Below are positions 1-11,603 of a stretch of 64,000 nucleotides of DNA, piece by piece. The notes under the pieces were generated by a model that worked only from the letters and a program-made list of their open reading frames with translations, ran no database searches and was not told where the DNA came from. The position numbers were made by a program, and so were the translations under genes. Source of the DNA: Siphonodentalium dalli (taxonomy: Eukaryota; Mollusca; Scaphopoda; Gadilida; Siphonodentaliidae); the NCBI GenBank assembly GCA_032622095.1, contig CP136063.1, positions 117,696,723-117,760,722 of the forward strand. Reading direction: 5' to 3'. Positions within the stretch are counted from its first letter, which is position 1. Each line of letters begins with the position of its first letter.

Positions 1-77
1 GGTCTACTAAAAATAATGCTATCCGGATGTTGGTCCAATATATTTTGACAGAGTTATGGCCCTTTTTCGATTATTTT

Positions 78-112
<35 letters not shown>

Positions 113-1620
113 CTGGACACTTTTGCAACCCTTATTACTCGAAAAGTACCAGGAGTAGCACACTAAAACTTGGTACGTATCTTGGGATCAAAGAGTTGTA
201 TGCCATCGTCGCATAACGAATATTGTCCGCGTTTTCCCCGAGGAGTTATCTCCCTTTATTTGAAAAAATGTCATTTTATTATCTAGGAAATTATAAGAAG
301 CAGAGCATCGAAAATTAGACCGTATGCACATCTCGATATGCACTACTGCCCACGGGCATAAAAACTTGGGTCCGCCCTTTCCCTGAAGAGTTACCGCCCA
401 TAGTTGGCAAACCTCTATTTTATTGTACTCTGTTGTCCTCCCGTATCATTCCAGATAACTGTATTTGGTTTTTGTAGTCGTGTTGACCGTTGTCAGCTTA
501 GTCCGAGGAAGAAAATTTGACAGGGTTGGACATATATTTTTACACTGGGGTGGGGGCAATATTTTCGCAATTTTTTTTTATTATTGACATTCATCTATTT
601 AAGTATGTAGATTCCCTGAACGAAAACAAACCCATACCGGAAAGGATTTTTGTAATCCGAGAAGAAATGCAAGAGTTACGGGCCCTCAAAGTTTGCAAGT
701 GTCGGTCCCATGTGCTTGTGACCCTATCTCCTCCGAAGATGTCGAACTTTGGATGTCGTCTGATATCCCAGTGCGTGCGGTCTGAAGAGAGCACGCGATG
801 GGCCAAATTTTGCCAGTGTCGGTTCAGTGTTGTGGGTCAGGGGAGGGGTGGTCCGGGGTACCAATTTTGTATTCTTCTCCGAATCGGATGAAACTTGGAA
901 TATAACATCCATACCGCCAACCGATCTAGAAACTGAAAGAATTTCGAAAATCCATTGAAAAATGTCAGAGTTGTGGGCCTTCAAACAATGCAAATTTGGC
1001 CCCATATGCTTGTGATCACATCTCCTCCGAAGATGTCAAACTTTGGATGTCAACTGATACGCCAATGCGTGCGGTCTGAAGAGAGCACGCGATGAGCCAA
1101 ATTATGCCAGTGTCGGTTCAGTGTTGTGGGTCAGGGGAGGGGTGGTCCGGGGTACCAAAATTTATTTCGTCTCCGAATCATATGAAACTTGATATATAAC
1201 ATATACCATACACGTTGATCATAAAACTGAAAACAGATTGTAAATCCGTTAAAAAATGGCGGAGATTTGGGCCCTCAAACTTTGAATGTGGGCCCGTATT
1301 CTTTCCAATAAACAAAATGTTATTCGTCTCTGAATCAGACAAAATTTATAACAAATAATCAATGTAAGTAGCTGATCACAATACTCAAAACAATTTTTAA
1401 ATCCATTGGAAAATAACGGAGTTACGGGCTCTCAAAATTCGCATTTTGGGCCGGGTTTGACTATTTCCCAATCCCGTCACCCAATTTCGAGGCAGGGGTG
1501 GGGTCACTCCCAAACACTTGAGATCAACCCACACATGTTAAGGGAAAGATATAATCATCCTAATTCATATTTTCCGTCCCTTAACTGCGATTTATTGAGC
1601 TCATGATTTGCCCTATTATT
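1..1620 (+). repeat. Family A2 unit, left end cut by window
   Basis: The window opens inside a head module (about 80 bp of it remain), followed by a perfect (ATT)10 tract at 80-109 and a full 1511-bp body from 110 to 1620. The body contains two copies of the ~293-bp subrepeat (anchors near 729 and 1019) and the conserved tail with CGTCACCCAATTTCGAGG near 1475. It carries the A2 markers: TTATCTAGG near 281 (other units have TTATCTCGG) and AAATTATGCC near 1101. The TTATCTAGG variant is otherwise seen only in bodies directly right of an R block, so an R block may lie just outside the window. Short frames inside it (for example 517-891, opening at TTG) recur in every copy and I do not regard them as genes. 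Confidence 0.9.
834..858 (+). other. Putative G-quadruplex motif in subrepeat
   Basis: Four G-runs of 3, 4, 4 and 4 bases are separated by loops TCA, A and TGGTCC. This fits the usual G3+N1-7 pattern. The second subrepeat of the same body has it at 1128-1152. It recurs at the same place in all A-family subrepeats. In B, D and E the last run is reduced to GTGG, leaving three full runs, and F keeps a related three-run version. Folding is a prediction only. Confidence 0.6.
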
Positions 1621-1649
1621 ATACTTCCATGGTGTAACCAAGGAAGTAT
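1621..1649 (+). other. Head hairpin, type 1 (representative)
   Basis: Arms ATACTTCCATGGT and ACCAAGGAAGTAT pair at 12 of 13 positions (one A-A mismatch) around the loop GTA. The same hairpin opens every A-E head in the window, at 1844, 3575, 5318, 7061, 7278, 9018, 15889, 21204, 21427, 23447, 29413, 31159, 31382, 32833, 34284, 37894 (loop GTAA), 38106, 39840, 40051, 41784, 41995, 43740, 43963, 45687, 47364, 54024, 55745, 57466 and 62756. Confidence 0.9.
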
Positions 1650-1843
1650 ATTGTTTTTCTACTGCGGCCGTTTTCTGTTTAATTGGAAATACTCAGAAAC
1701 TAATGGGAGGAGGACCGCGAAATCTCTAGCGAATGTAGGCATCTAAGGTCTACTAAAAATAATGCTATCCGGATGTTGGTCCAATATATTTTGACAGAGT
1801 TATGGCCCTTTTTCGATTATTTTTCATTATTATTATTATTATT
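1621..1843 (+). repeat. Body-less head module (A2)
   Basis: A complete head with no body: hairpin at 1621-1649, about 175 bp of head sequence, then (ATT)6 at 1826-1843, joined directly to the next head. It carries the A2 marker GAATGTAGGCATC. Confidence 0.9.
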
Positions 1844-3574
1844 ATACTTCCATGGTGTAACCAAGGAAGTATATTGTTTTTCTACTGCGGCCGTTTTCTG
1901 TTTAATTGGAAATACTCAGAAACTAATGGGAGGAGGACCGCGAAATCTCTAGCGAATGTATGCATCTAAGGTCTACTAAAAATAATGCTATCCGGATGTT
2001 GGTCCAATATATTTTGACAGAGTTATGGCCCTTTTTCGATTATTTTTCATTATTATTATTATTATACTGGACACTTTTGCAACCCTTATTACTCGAAAAG
2101 TACCAGGAGTAGCACACTAAAACTTGGTACGTATCTTGGGATCAAAGAGTTGTATGCCATCGTCGCATAACGAATATTGTCCGCGTTTTCCCCGAGGAGT
2201 TATCTCCCTTTATTTGAAAAAATGTCATTTTATTATCTCGGAAATTATAAGAAGCAGAGCATCGAAAATTAGACCGTATGCACATCTCGATATGCACTAC
2301 TGCCCACGGGCATAAAAACTTGGGTCCGCCCTTTCCCTGAAGAGTTACCGCCCATAGTTGGCAAACCTCTATTTTATTGTACTCTGTTGTCCTCCCGTAT
2401 CATTCCAGATAACTGTATTTGGTTTTTGTAGTCGTGTTGACCGTTGTCAGCTTAGTCCGAGGAAGAAAATTTGACAGGGTTGGACATATATTTTTACACT
2501 GGGGTGGGGGCAATATTTTCGCAATTTTTTTTTATTATTGACATTCATCTATTTAAGTATGTAGATTCCCTGAACGAAAACAAACCCATACCGGAAAGGA
2601 TTTTTGTAATCCGAGAAGAAATGCAAGAGTTACGGGCCCTCAAAGTTTGCAAGTGTCGGTCCCATGTGCTTGTGACCCTATCTCCTCCGAAGATGTCGAA
2701 CTTTGGATGTCGTCTGATATCCCAGTGCGTGCGGTCTGAAGAGAGCACGCGATGGGCCAAATTTTGCCAGTGTCGGTTCAGTGTTGTGGGTCAGGGGAGG
2801 GGTGGTCCGGGGTACCAATTTTGTATTCTTCTCCGAATCGGATGAAACTTGGAATATAACATCCATACCGCCAACCGATCTAGAAACTGAAAGAATTTCG
2901 AAAATCCATTGAAAAATGTCAGAGTTGTGGGCCTTCAAACAATGCAAATTTGGCCCCATATGCTTGTGATCACATCTCCTCCGAAGATGTCAAACTTTGG
3001 ATGTCAACTGATACGCCAATGCGTGCGGTCTGAAGAGAGCACGCGATGAGCCAAATTTTGCCAGTGTCGGTTCAGTGTTGTGGGTCAGGGGAGGGGTGGT
3101 CCGGGGTACCAAAATTTATTTCGTCTCCGAATCATATGAAACTTGATATATAACATACACCATACACGTTGATCATAAAACTGAAAACAGATTGTAAATC
3201 CGTTAAAAAATGGCGGAGATTTGGGCCCTCAAACTTTGAATGTGGGCCCGTATTCTTTCCAATAAACAAAATGTTATTCGTCTCTGAATCAGACAAAATT
3301 TATAACAAATAATCAATGTAAGTAGCTGATCACAATACTCAAAACAATTTTTAAATCCATTGGAAAATAACGGAGTTACGGGCTCTCAAAATTCGCATTT
3401 TGGGCCGGGTTTGACTATTTCCCAATCCCGTCACCCAATTTCGAGGCAGGGGTGGGGTCACTCCCAAACACTTGAGATCAACCCACACATGTTAAGGGAA
3501 AGATATAATCATCCTAATTCATATTTTCCGTCCCTTAACTGCGATTTATTGAGCTCATGATTTGCCCTATTATT
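1844..3574 (+). repeat. Family A1 unit
   Basis: Head with (ATT)5 at 2049-2063, then a 1511-bp body at 2064-3574. It has the A1 markers GAATGTATGCATC in the head and AAATTTTGCC plus AACATACACC in the body. A ~55-nt phrase recurs four times in the body (near 2608, 2900, 3195 and 3353) with the core CGGAGTTACGGGCCCTCAAA in various states of decay. The conserved tail lies at 3427-3463. Confidence 0.92.
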
Positions 3575-3777
3575 ATACTTCCATGGTGTAACCAAGGAAG
3601 TATATTGTTTTTCTACTGCGGCCGTTTTCTGTTTAATTGGAAATACTCAGAAACTAATGGGAGGAGGACCGCGAAATCTCTAGCGAATGTATGCATCTAA
3701 GGTCTACTAAAAATAATGCTATCCGGATGTTGGTCCAATATATTTTGACAGAGTTATGGCCCTTTTTCGATTATTTT

Positions 3778-3808
<31 letters not shown>

Positions 3809-5317
3809 ACTGGACACTTTTGCAACCCTTATTACTCGAAAAGTACCAGGAGTAGCACACTAAAACTTGGTACGTATCTTGGGATCAAAGAGTTGTATGC
3901 CATCGTCGCATAACGAATATTGTCCGCGTTTTCCCCGAGGAGTTATCTCCCTTTATTTGAAAAAATGTCATTTTATTATCTCGGAAATTATAAGAAGCAG
4001 AGCATCGAAAATTAGACCGTATGCACATCTCGATATGCACTACTGCCCACGGGCATAAAAACTTGGGTCCGCCCTTTCCCTGAAGAGTTACCGCCCATAG
4101 TTGGCAAACCTCTATTTTATTGTACTCTGTTGTCCTCCCGTATCATTCCAGATAACTGTATTTGGTTTTTGTAGTCGTGTTGACCGTTGTCAGCTTAGTC
4201 CGAGGAAGAAAATTTGACAGGGTTGGACATATATTTTTACACTGGGGTGGGGGCAATATTTTCGCAATTTTTTTTTATTATTGACATTCATCTATTTAAG
4301 TATGTAGATTCCCTGAACGAAAACAAACCCATACCGGAAAGGATTTTTGTAATCCGAGAAGAAATGCAAGAGTTACGGGCCCTCAAAGTTTGCAAGTGTC
4401 GGTCCCATGTGCTTGTGACCCTATCTCCTCCGAAGATGTCGAACTTTGGATGTCGTCTGATATCCCAGTGCGTGCGGTCTGAAGAGAGCACGCGATGGGC
4501 CAAATTTTGCCAGTGTCGGTTCAGTGTTGTGGGTCAGGGGAGGGGTGGTCCGGGGTACCAATTTTGTATTCTTCTCCGAATCGGATGAAACTTGGAATAT
4601 AACATCCATACCGCCAACCGATCTAGAAACTGAAAGAATTTCGAAAATCCATTGAAAAATGTCAGAGTTGTGGGCCTTCAAACAATGCAAATTTGGCCCC
4701 ATATGCTTGTGATCACATCTCCTCCGAAGATGTCAAACTTTGGATGTCAACTGATACGCCAATGCGTGCGGTCTGAAGAGAGCACGCGATGAGCCAAATT
4801 TTGCCAGTGTCGGTTCAGTGTTGTGGGTCAGGGGAGGGGTGGTCCGGGGTACCAAAATTTATTTCGTCTCCGAATCATATGAAACTTGATATATAACATA
4901 CACCATACACGTTGATCATAAAACTGAAAACAGATTGTAAATCCGTTAAAAAATGGCGGAGATTTGGGCCCTCAAACTTTGAATGTGGGCCCGTATTCTT
5001 TCCAATAAACAAAATGTTATTCGTCTCTGAATCAGACAAAATTTATAACAAATAATCAATGTAAGTAGCTGATCACAATACTCAAAACAATTTTTAAATC
5101 CATTGGAAAATAACGGAGTTACGGGCTCTCAAAATTCGCATTTTGGGCCGGGTTTGACTATTTCCCAATCCCGTCACCCAATTTCGAGGCAGGGGTGGGG
5201 TCACTCCCAAACACTTGAGATCAACCCACACATGTTAAGGGAAAGATATAATCATCCTAATTCATATTTTCCGTCCCTTAACTGCGATTTATTGAGCTCA
5301 TGATTTGCCCTATTATT
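3575..5317 (+). repeat. Family A1 unit
   Basis: Head, (ATT)9 at 3780-3806, 1511-bp body at 3807-5317. By eye it is almost identical to its neighbours on both sides. The 1743-bp spacing to the next head differs from the previous spacing by exactly the four extra ATT triplets. Confidence 0.92.
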
Positions 5318-5520
5318 ATACTTCCATGGTGTAACCAAGGAAGTATATTGTTTTTCTACTGCGGCCGTTTTCTGTTTAATTGGAAATACTCAGAAACTAA
5401 TGGGAGGAGGACCGCGAAATCTCTAGCGAATGTATGCATCTAAGGTCTACTAAAAATAATGCTATCCGGATGTTGGTCCAATATATTTTGACAGAGTTAT
5501 GGCCCTTTTTCGATTATTTT

Positions 5521-5551
<31 letters not shown>

Positions 5552-7060
5552 ACTGGACACTTTTGCAACCCTTATTACTCGAAAAGTACCAGGAGTAGCA
5601 CACTAAAACTTGGTACGTATCTTGGGATCAAAGAGTTGTATGCCATCGTCGCATAACGAATATTGTCCGCGTTTTCCCCGAGGAGTTATCTCCCTTTATT
5701 TGAAAAAATGTCATTTTATTATCTCGGAAATTATAAGAAGCAGAGCATCGAAAATTAGACCGTATGCACATCTCGATATGCACTACTGCCCACGGGCATA
5801 AAAACTTGGGTCCGCCCTTTCCCTGAAGAGTTACCGCCCATAGTTGGCAAACCTCTATTTTATTGTACTCTGTTGTCCTCCCGTATCATTCCAGATAACT
5901 GTATTTGGTTTTTGTAGTCGTGTTGACCGTTGTCAGCTTAGTCCGAGGAAGAAAATTTGACAGGGTTGGACATATATTTTTACACTGGGGTGGGGGCAAT
6001 ATTTTCGCAATTTTTTTTTATTATTGACATTCATCTATTTAAGTATGTAGATTCCCTGAACGAAAACAAACCCATACCGGAAAGGATTTTTGTAATCCGA
6101 GAAGAAATGCAAGAGTTACGGGCCCTCAAAGTTTGCAAGTGTCGGTCCCATGTGCTTGTGACCCTATCTCCTCCGAAGATGTCGAACTTTGGATGTCGTC
6201 TGATATCCCAGTGCGTGCGGTCTGAAGAGAGCACGCGATGGGCCAAATTTTGCCAGTGTCGGTTCAGTGTTGTGGGTCAGGGGAGGGGTGGTCCGGGGTA
6301 CCAATTTTGTATTCTTCTCCGAATCGGATGAAACTTGGAATATAACATCCATACCGCCAACCGATCTAGAAACTGAAAGAATTTCGAAAATCCATTGAAA
6401 AATGTCAGAGTTGTGGGCCTTCAAACAATGCAAATTTGGCCCCATATGCTTGTGATCACATCTCCTCCGAAGATGTCAAACTTTGGATGTCAACTGATAC
6501 GCCAATGCGTGCGGTCTGAAGAGAGCACGCGATGAGCCAAATTTTGCCAGTGTCGGTTCAGTGTTGTGGGTCAGGGGAGGGGTGGTCCGGGGTACCAAAA
6601 TTTATTTCGTCTCCGAATCATATGAAACTTGATATATAACATACACCATACACGTTGATCATAAAACTGAAAACAGATTGTAAATCCGTTAAAAAATGGC
6701 GGAGATTTGGGCCCTCAAACTTTGAATGTGGGCCCGTATTCTTTCCAATAAACAAAATGTTATTCGTCTCTGAATCAGACAAAATTTATAACAAATAATC
6801 AATGTAAGTAGCTGATCACAATACTCAAAACAATTTTTAAATCCATTGGAAAATAACGGAGTTACGGGCTCTCAAAATTCGCATTTTGGGCCGGGTTTGA
6901 CTATTTCCCAATCCCGTCACCCAATTTCGAGGCAGGGGTGGGGTCACTCCCAAACACTTGAGATCAACCCACACATGTTAAGGGAAAGATATAATCATCC
7001 TAATTCATATTTTCCGTCCCTTAACTGCGATTTATTGAGCTCATGATTTGCCCTATTATT
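5318..7060 (+). repeat. Family A1 unit
   Basis: Head, (ATT)9 at 5523-5549, 1511-bp body at 5550-7060, with all A1 markers. Confidence 0.92.
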
Positions 7061-7277
7061 ATACTTCCATGGTGTAACCAAGGAAGTATATTGTTTTTCT
7101 ACTGCGGCCGTTTTCTGTTTAATTGGAAATACTCAGAAACTAATGGGAGGAGGACCGCGAAATCTCTAGCGAATGTATGCATCTAAGGTCTACTAAAAAT
7201 AATGCTATCCGGATGTTGGTCCAATATATTTTGACAGAGTTATGGCCCTTTTTCGATTATTTTTCATTATTATTATT
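7061..7277 (+). repeat. Body-less head module (A1)
   Basis: Head with hairpin and only (ATT)4 at 7266-7277, joined straight to the next head. It carries the A1 marker GAATGTATGCATC, so it arose separately from the A2 head duplication at 1621. Confidence 0.9.
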
Positions 7278-9017
7278 ATACTTCCATGGTGTAACCAAGG
7301 AAGTATATTGTTTTTCTACTGCGGCCGTTTTCTGTTTAATTGGAAATACTCAGAAACTAATGGGAGGAGGACCGCGAAATCTCTAGCGAATGTATGCATC
7401 TAAGGTCTACTAAAAATAATGCTATCCGGATGTTGGTCCAATATATTTTGACAGAGTTATGGCCCTTTTTCGATTATTTTTCATTATTATTATTATTATT
7501 ATTATTATACTGGACACTTTTGCAACCCTTATTACTCGAAAAGTACCAGGAGTAGCACACTAAAACTTGGTACGTATCTTGGGATCAAAGAGTTGTATGC
7601 CATCGTCGCATAACGAATATTGTCCGCGTTTTCCCCGAGGAGTTATCTCCCTTTATTTGAAAAAATGTCATTTTATTATCTCGGAAATTATAAGAAGCAG
7701 AGCATCGAAAATTAGACCGTATGCACATCTCGATATGCACTACTGCCCACGGGCATAAAAACTTGGGTCCGCCCTTTCCCTGAAGAGTTACCGCCCATAG
7801 TTGGCAAACCTCTATTTTATTGTACTCTGTTGTCCTCCCGTATCATTCCAGATAACTGTATTTGGTTTTTGTAGTCGTGTTGACCGTTGTCAGCTTAGTC
7901 CGAGGAAGAAAATTTGACAGGGTTGGACATATATTTTTACACTGGGGTGGGGGCAATATTTTCGCAATTTTTTTTTATTATTGACATTCATCTATTTAAG
8001 TATGTAGATTCCCTGAACGAAAACAAACCCATACCGGAAAGGATTTTTGTAATCCGAGAAGAAATGCAAGAGTTACGGGCCCTCAAAGTTTGCAAGTGTC
8101 GGTCCCATGTGCTTGTGACCCTATCTCCTCCGAAGATGTCGAACTTTGGATGTCGTCTGATATCCCAGTGCGTGCGGTCTGAAGAGAGCACGCGATGGGC
8201 CAAATTTTGCCAGTGTCGGTTCAGTGTTGTGGGTCAGGGGAGGGGTGGTCCGGGGTACCAATTTTGTATTCTTCTCCGAATCGGATGAAACTTGGAATAT
8301 AACATCCATACCGCCAACCGATCTAGAAACTGAAAGAATTTCGAAAATCCATTGAAAAATGTCAGAGTTGTGGGCCTTCAAACAATGCAAATTTGGCCCC
8401 ATATGCTTGTGATCACATCTCCTCCGAAGATGTCAAACTTTGGATGTCAACTGATACGCCAATGCGTGCGGTCTGAAGAGAGCACGCGATGAGCCAAATT
8501 TTGCCAGTGTCGGTTCAGTGTTGTGGGTCAGGGGAGGGGTGGTCCGGGGTACCAAAATTTATTTCGTCTCCGAATCATATGAAACTTGATATATAACATA
8601 CACCATACACGTTGATCATAAAACTGAAAACAGATTGTAAATCCGTTAAAAAATGGCGGAGATTTGGGCCCTCAAACTTTGAATGTGGGCCCGTATTCTT
8701 TCCAATAAACAAAATGTTATTCGTCTCTGAATCAGACAAAATTTATAACAAATAATCAATGTAAGTAGCTGATCACAATACTCAAAACAATTTTTAAATC
8801 CATTGGAAAATAACGGAGTTACGGGCTCTCAAAATTCGCATTTTGGGCCGGGTTTGACTATTTCCCAATCCCGTCACCCAATTTCGAGGCAGGGGTGGGG
8901 TCACTCCCAAACACTTGAGATCAACCCACACATGTTAAGGGAAAGATATAATCATCCTAATTCATATTTTCCGTCCCTTAACTGCGATTTATTGAGCTCA
9001 TGATTTGCCCTATTATT
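7278..9017 (+). repeat. Family A1 unit
   Basis: Head, (ATT)8 at 7483-7506, 1511-bp body at 7507-9017. The body is the left end of a 6.87-kb segment that recurs immediately downstream (see 7507-14377). Confidence 0.92.
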
Positions 9018-9844
9018 ATACTTCCATGGTGTAACCAAGGAAGTATATTGTTTTTCTACTGCGGCCGTTTTCTGTTTAATTGGAAATACTCAGAAACTAA
9101 TGGGAGGAGGACCGCGAAATCTCTAGCGAATGTATGCATCTAAGGTCTACTAAAAATAATGCTATCCGGATGTTGGTCCAATATATTTTGACAGAGTTAT
9201 GGCCCTTTTTCGATTATTTTTCATTATTATTATTATTATTATTATTATACTGGACACTTTTGCAACCCTTATTACTCGAAAAGTACCAGGAGTAGCACAC
9301 TAAAACTTGGTACGTATCTTGGGATCAAAGAGTTGTATGCCATCGTCGCATAACGAATATTGTCCGCGTTTTCCCCGAGGAGTTATCTCCCTTTATTTGA
9401 AAAAATGTCATTTTATTATCTCGGAAATTATAAGAAGCAGAGCATCGAAAATTAGACCGTATGCACATCTCGATATGCACTACTGCCCACGGGCATAAAA
9501 ACTTGGGTCCGCCCTTTCCCTGAAGAGTTACCGCCCATAGTTGGCAAACCTCTATTTTATTGTACTCTGTTGTCCTCCCGTATCATTCCAGATAACTGTA
9601 TTTGGTTTTTGTAGTCGTGTTGACCGTTGTCAGCTTAGTCCGAGGAAGAAAATTTGACAGGGTTGGACATATATTTTTACACTGGGGTGGGGGCAATATT
9701 TTCGCAATTTTTTTTTATTATTGACATTCATCTATTTAAGTATGTAGATTCCCTGAACGAAAACAAACCCATACCGGAAAGGATTTTTGTAATCCGAGAA
9801 GAAATGCAAGAGTTACGGGCCCTCAAAGTTTGCAAGTGTCGGTC
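9018..9844 (+). repeat. Family A1 unit, truncated by R1
   Basis: Head, (ATT)8 at 9223-9246, and the first ~598 bp of an A body. The sequence breaks after GTGTCGGTCC inside the first subrepeat, where intact units continue CATGTGCTTG. From there it runs into the left end of block R1. The identical breakpoint occurs at 16715, so it predates the 6.87-kb duplication. Confidence 0.88.
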
Positions 9845-10555
9845 CAGTAGTGTGGGTCAGGGGAGGGGTGGTCTGCGGTACCAATTTTTAATTCTTCTCC
9901 GAATCATATGAAATTTGGGATATAACAGAAATATGTCTATCCAAATGTAATTCGCGAACTATGAACGAATGTTGTACAAGCTCACATCTCATTCCCCAAA
10001 CTATCCGTTACTTATTCATAAAAGTCATATTATGCTACACGCGAAACGGAGATAACTTTTGGGGAATCCAGAGTCCAAAACGGATCGAAATCGCCCTGTT
10101 CCAGAAAAGTCGTTCATTTTGTTTTCACTTTTTGAAAAAGGCTCCAATATTTCAACCAAAACTTTTGGACTTAGAACATTATTTTTTTCTCAGTCAAGTG
10201 AAAAGAGCTCTTCAAAATAATTCCGCTTATATATATAATATATATTATCTATATATACGCCAAAAATTTGTCACTCCCCTCTCTCCTTCCTCCGGCTACC
10301 CCATCCCCCGTGGGATGGAACCTACCTCCGATTCGAATACACCCGTCTTGCCGCGGACCAGTCTCAATCGTCTACCATAGAACTGATAGAACGCCCGTCG
10401 AATTCCAACAATCATTTCCAGAGTGGTATATTGGTATGAGTACATATCGGAGCCGTTATAAAGCAAATAACTTGGATTTTAATATAAACCCACCTATTCG
10501 TAAATTGTGTAGCCCATGGTGTGTGGTAAATTATCATTTTATCGTGTAGAGTGTG

Positions 10556-10933
10556 TCATGAGCTATCTGCGTGCGTGCATTTCACTTTTGTATTTTCTTT
10601 CGCATCTTCAACGCATTGCATATCATATACAACCAAACAAAATACAAACATTACATTAATTTGGTCAAACAAGCCTTCGTTATACGGTGTATATTTCTAC
10701 TAACGTAATGACGACGTATAGCCAATTATTCCGTTTGCGATAACAACGATAAACACATAGAAACATGCAAACATCATCAGTTTCGTAAGATCAATTTGTA
10801 TATTGTTATAAACCGTAGTATACTGCTGATAGACATTCAATTCTTTCCGTGAGTATATGTCTGCCGAATTGGAAATGACTCCTTTTATACTTTCGCAAAC
10901 TAAAACACCACTGATAGTTTCGTACTCCGTCAT
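10556..10933 (-). pseudogene. Decayed 125-codon frame in R1
   Basis: A minus-strand frame of 378 nt from ATG (10933) to TGA (10556), interrupted by two adjacent TAG codons after residues SSLR. The first 77 residues are open. It encodes a hydrophobic stretch, MMFACFYVFIVVIANGII, and a second weaker one, VMFVFCLVVYD, past the stops. The other R copies keep the same 378-nt length without indels, but their stops differ: the 58-kb copy reads YQ where this one has two stops, yet has stops where this one reads S and E. This suggests an intact ancestral frame. I do not recognise the family, and chance openness in repeat DNA is a real alternative. A TATATAA on the minus strand at 11106-11112 lies about 175 nt upstream. 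An in-frame TAA directly precedes the ATG. Confidence 0.3.
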
Positions 10934-11254
10934 TTAAGTCTTGTCAAAAAAGCAAACGTGAAACAACCGCTCATTATTCCTACCATAAAGGAATCTACTT
11001 ATAGAGAACGCTCTTTTCTGTTCGATTACGTTCAAACTATTTGTGTGTTGTTGTTAATCACTCATTATATTCTTCGGACCGAACGTTCATTAAGCGCGCT
11101 TCATGTTATATATGCGAAAACCGACCCACGTGTTTATTGTTTTATATCCGATTCAATAACACATTTTACATTATCTTTAGTTTGGTATTATTCGTATTTG
11201 ATGATTAAAATACACCAAAACATGTTAAAAATAAAAAATACAAAAAGATAATTT

Positions 11255-11331
11255 GACGGGATTCGAACTCACGTCGCAATAAAACACAAACTGAAGGTTT
11301 GACGCTCTCACCTCTGGGCTACGCACTGCGC
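11255..11331 (-). mobile_element. tRNA-derived SINE-like segment, copy 1a
   Basis: On the minus strand the segment has an A-box-like TAGCCCAGAGGTGAGAGCG and a B-box GAGTTCGAATCCC, correctly ordered and spaced for an internal RNA polymerase III promoter. A T5 run follows at 11242-11246. The flanks cannot form a 7-bp acceptor stem and the T-arm pairs poorly, so it is a tRNA-derived relic and not a working tRNA. A SINE body beyond the tRNA part is not clearly delimited. Confidence 0.65.
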
Positions 11332-11526
11332 TGTTAATTTATAAGAAAATATATTAGTATTAAATATATAGGCATATAACTGTGTATATTTAAACTTTAT
11401 ATTCAAATTGATTGAAATCGAATATAAAAAGCATCTTTACATTATCTTTAGTTTGGTATTATTCGTATTTGATGATTAAAATACACCAAAACATGTTAAA
11501 AATAAAAAATAAAAAAAAGATAATTT

Positions 11527-11603
11527 GACGGGATTCGAACTCACGTCGCAATAAAACACAAACTGAGGGTTTGACGCTCTCACCACTGGTCTACGGACTG
11601 CGC
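11527..11603 (-). mobile_element. tRNA-derived SINE-like segment, copy 1b
   Basis: Second copy from the ~271-bp duplication. The A-box region reads TAGACCAGTGGTGAGAGCG and the B-box is unchanged. The changes at the A-box and in the anticodon-like region (CCCTCAG instead of CCTTCAG) show some divergence since duplication. Confidence 0.65.

Noticed and set aside
517-891. 124-codon open frame repeated in most A units
   Set aside because: It opens at TTG, lies across the hypervariable start of the body and the 293-bp subrepeat, overlaps two minus-strand frames of similar quality, and is identical between copies only because the DNA is. It is lost or altered in B, C, D and E without any sign of reading-frame conservation.
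10229-10258. AT-rich palindrome as a possible replication origin or promoter
   Set aside because: It is simple TATATA sequence. Nothing beyond base composition supports a function.
9961-10380. 139-codon frame in R1 and R2 starting at ATG
   Set aside because: It crosses a low-complexity AT palindrome and is broken in R3 and R4 by altered left ends and indels (R3 and R4 read different frames there).
10958-11251. 97-110 codon plus-strand frame in R copies
   Set aside because: It starts at GTG with no ATG, runs divergently from the minus-strand frame, and changes length between R copies through an insertion. No family recognised. Treated as chance.
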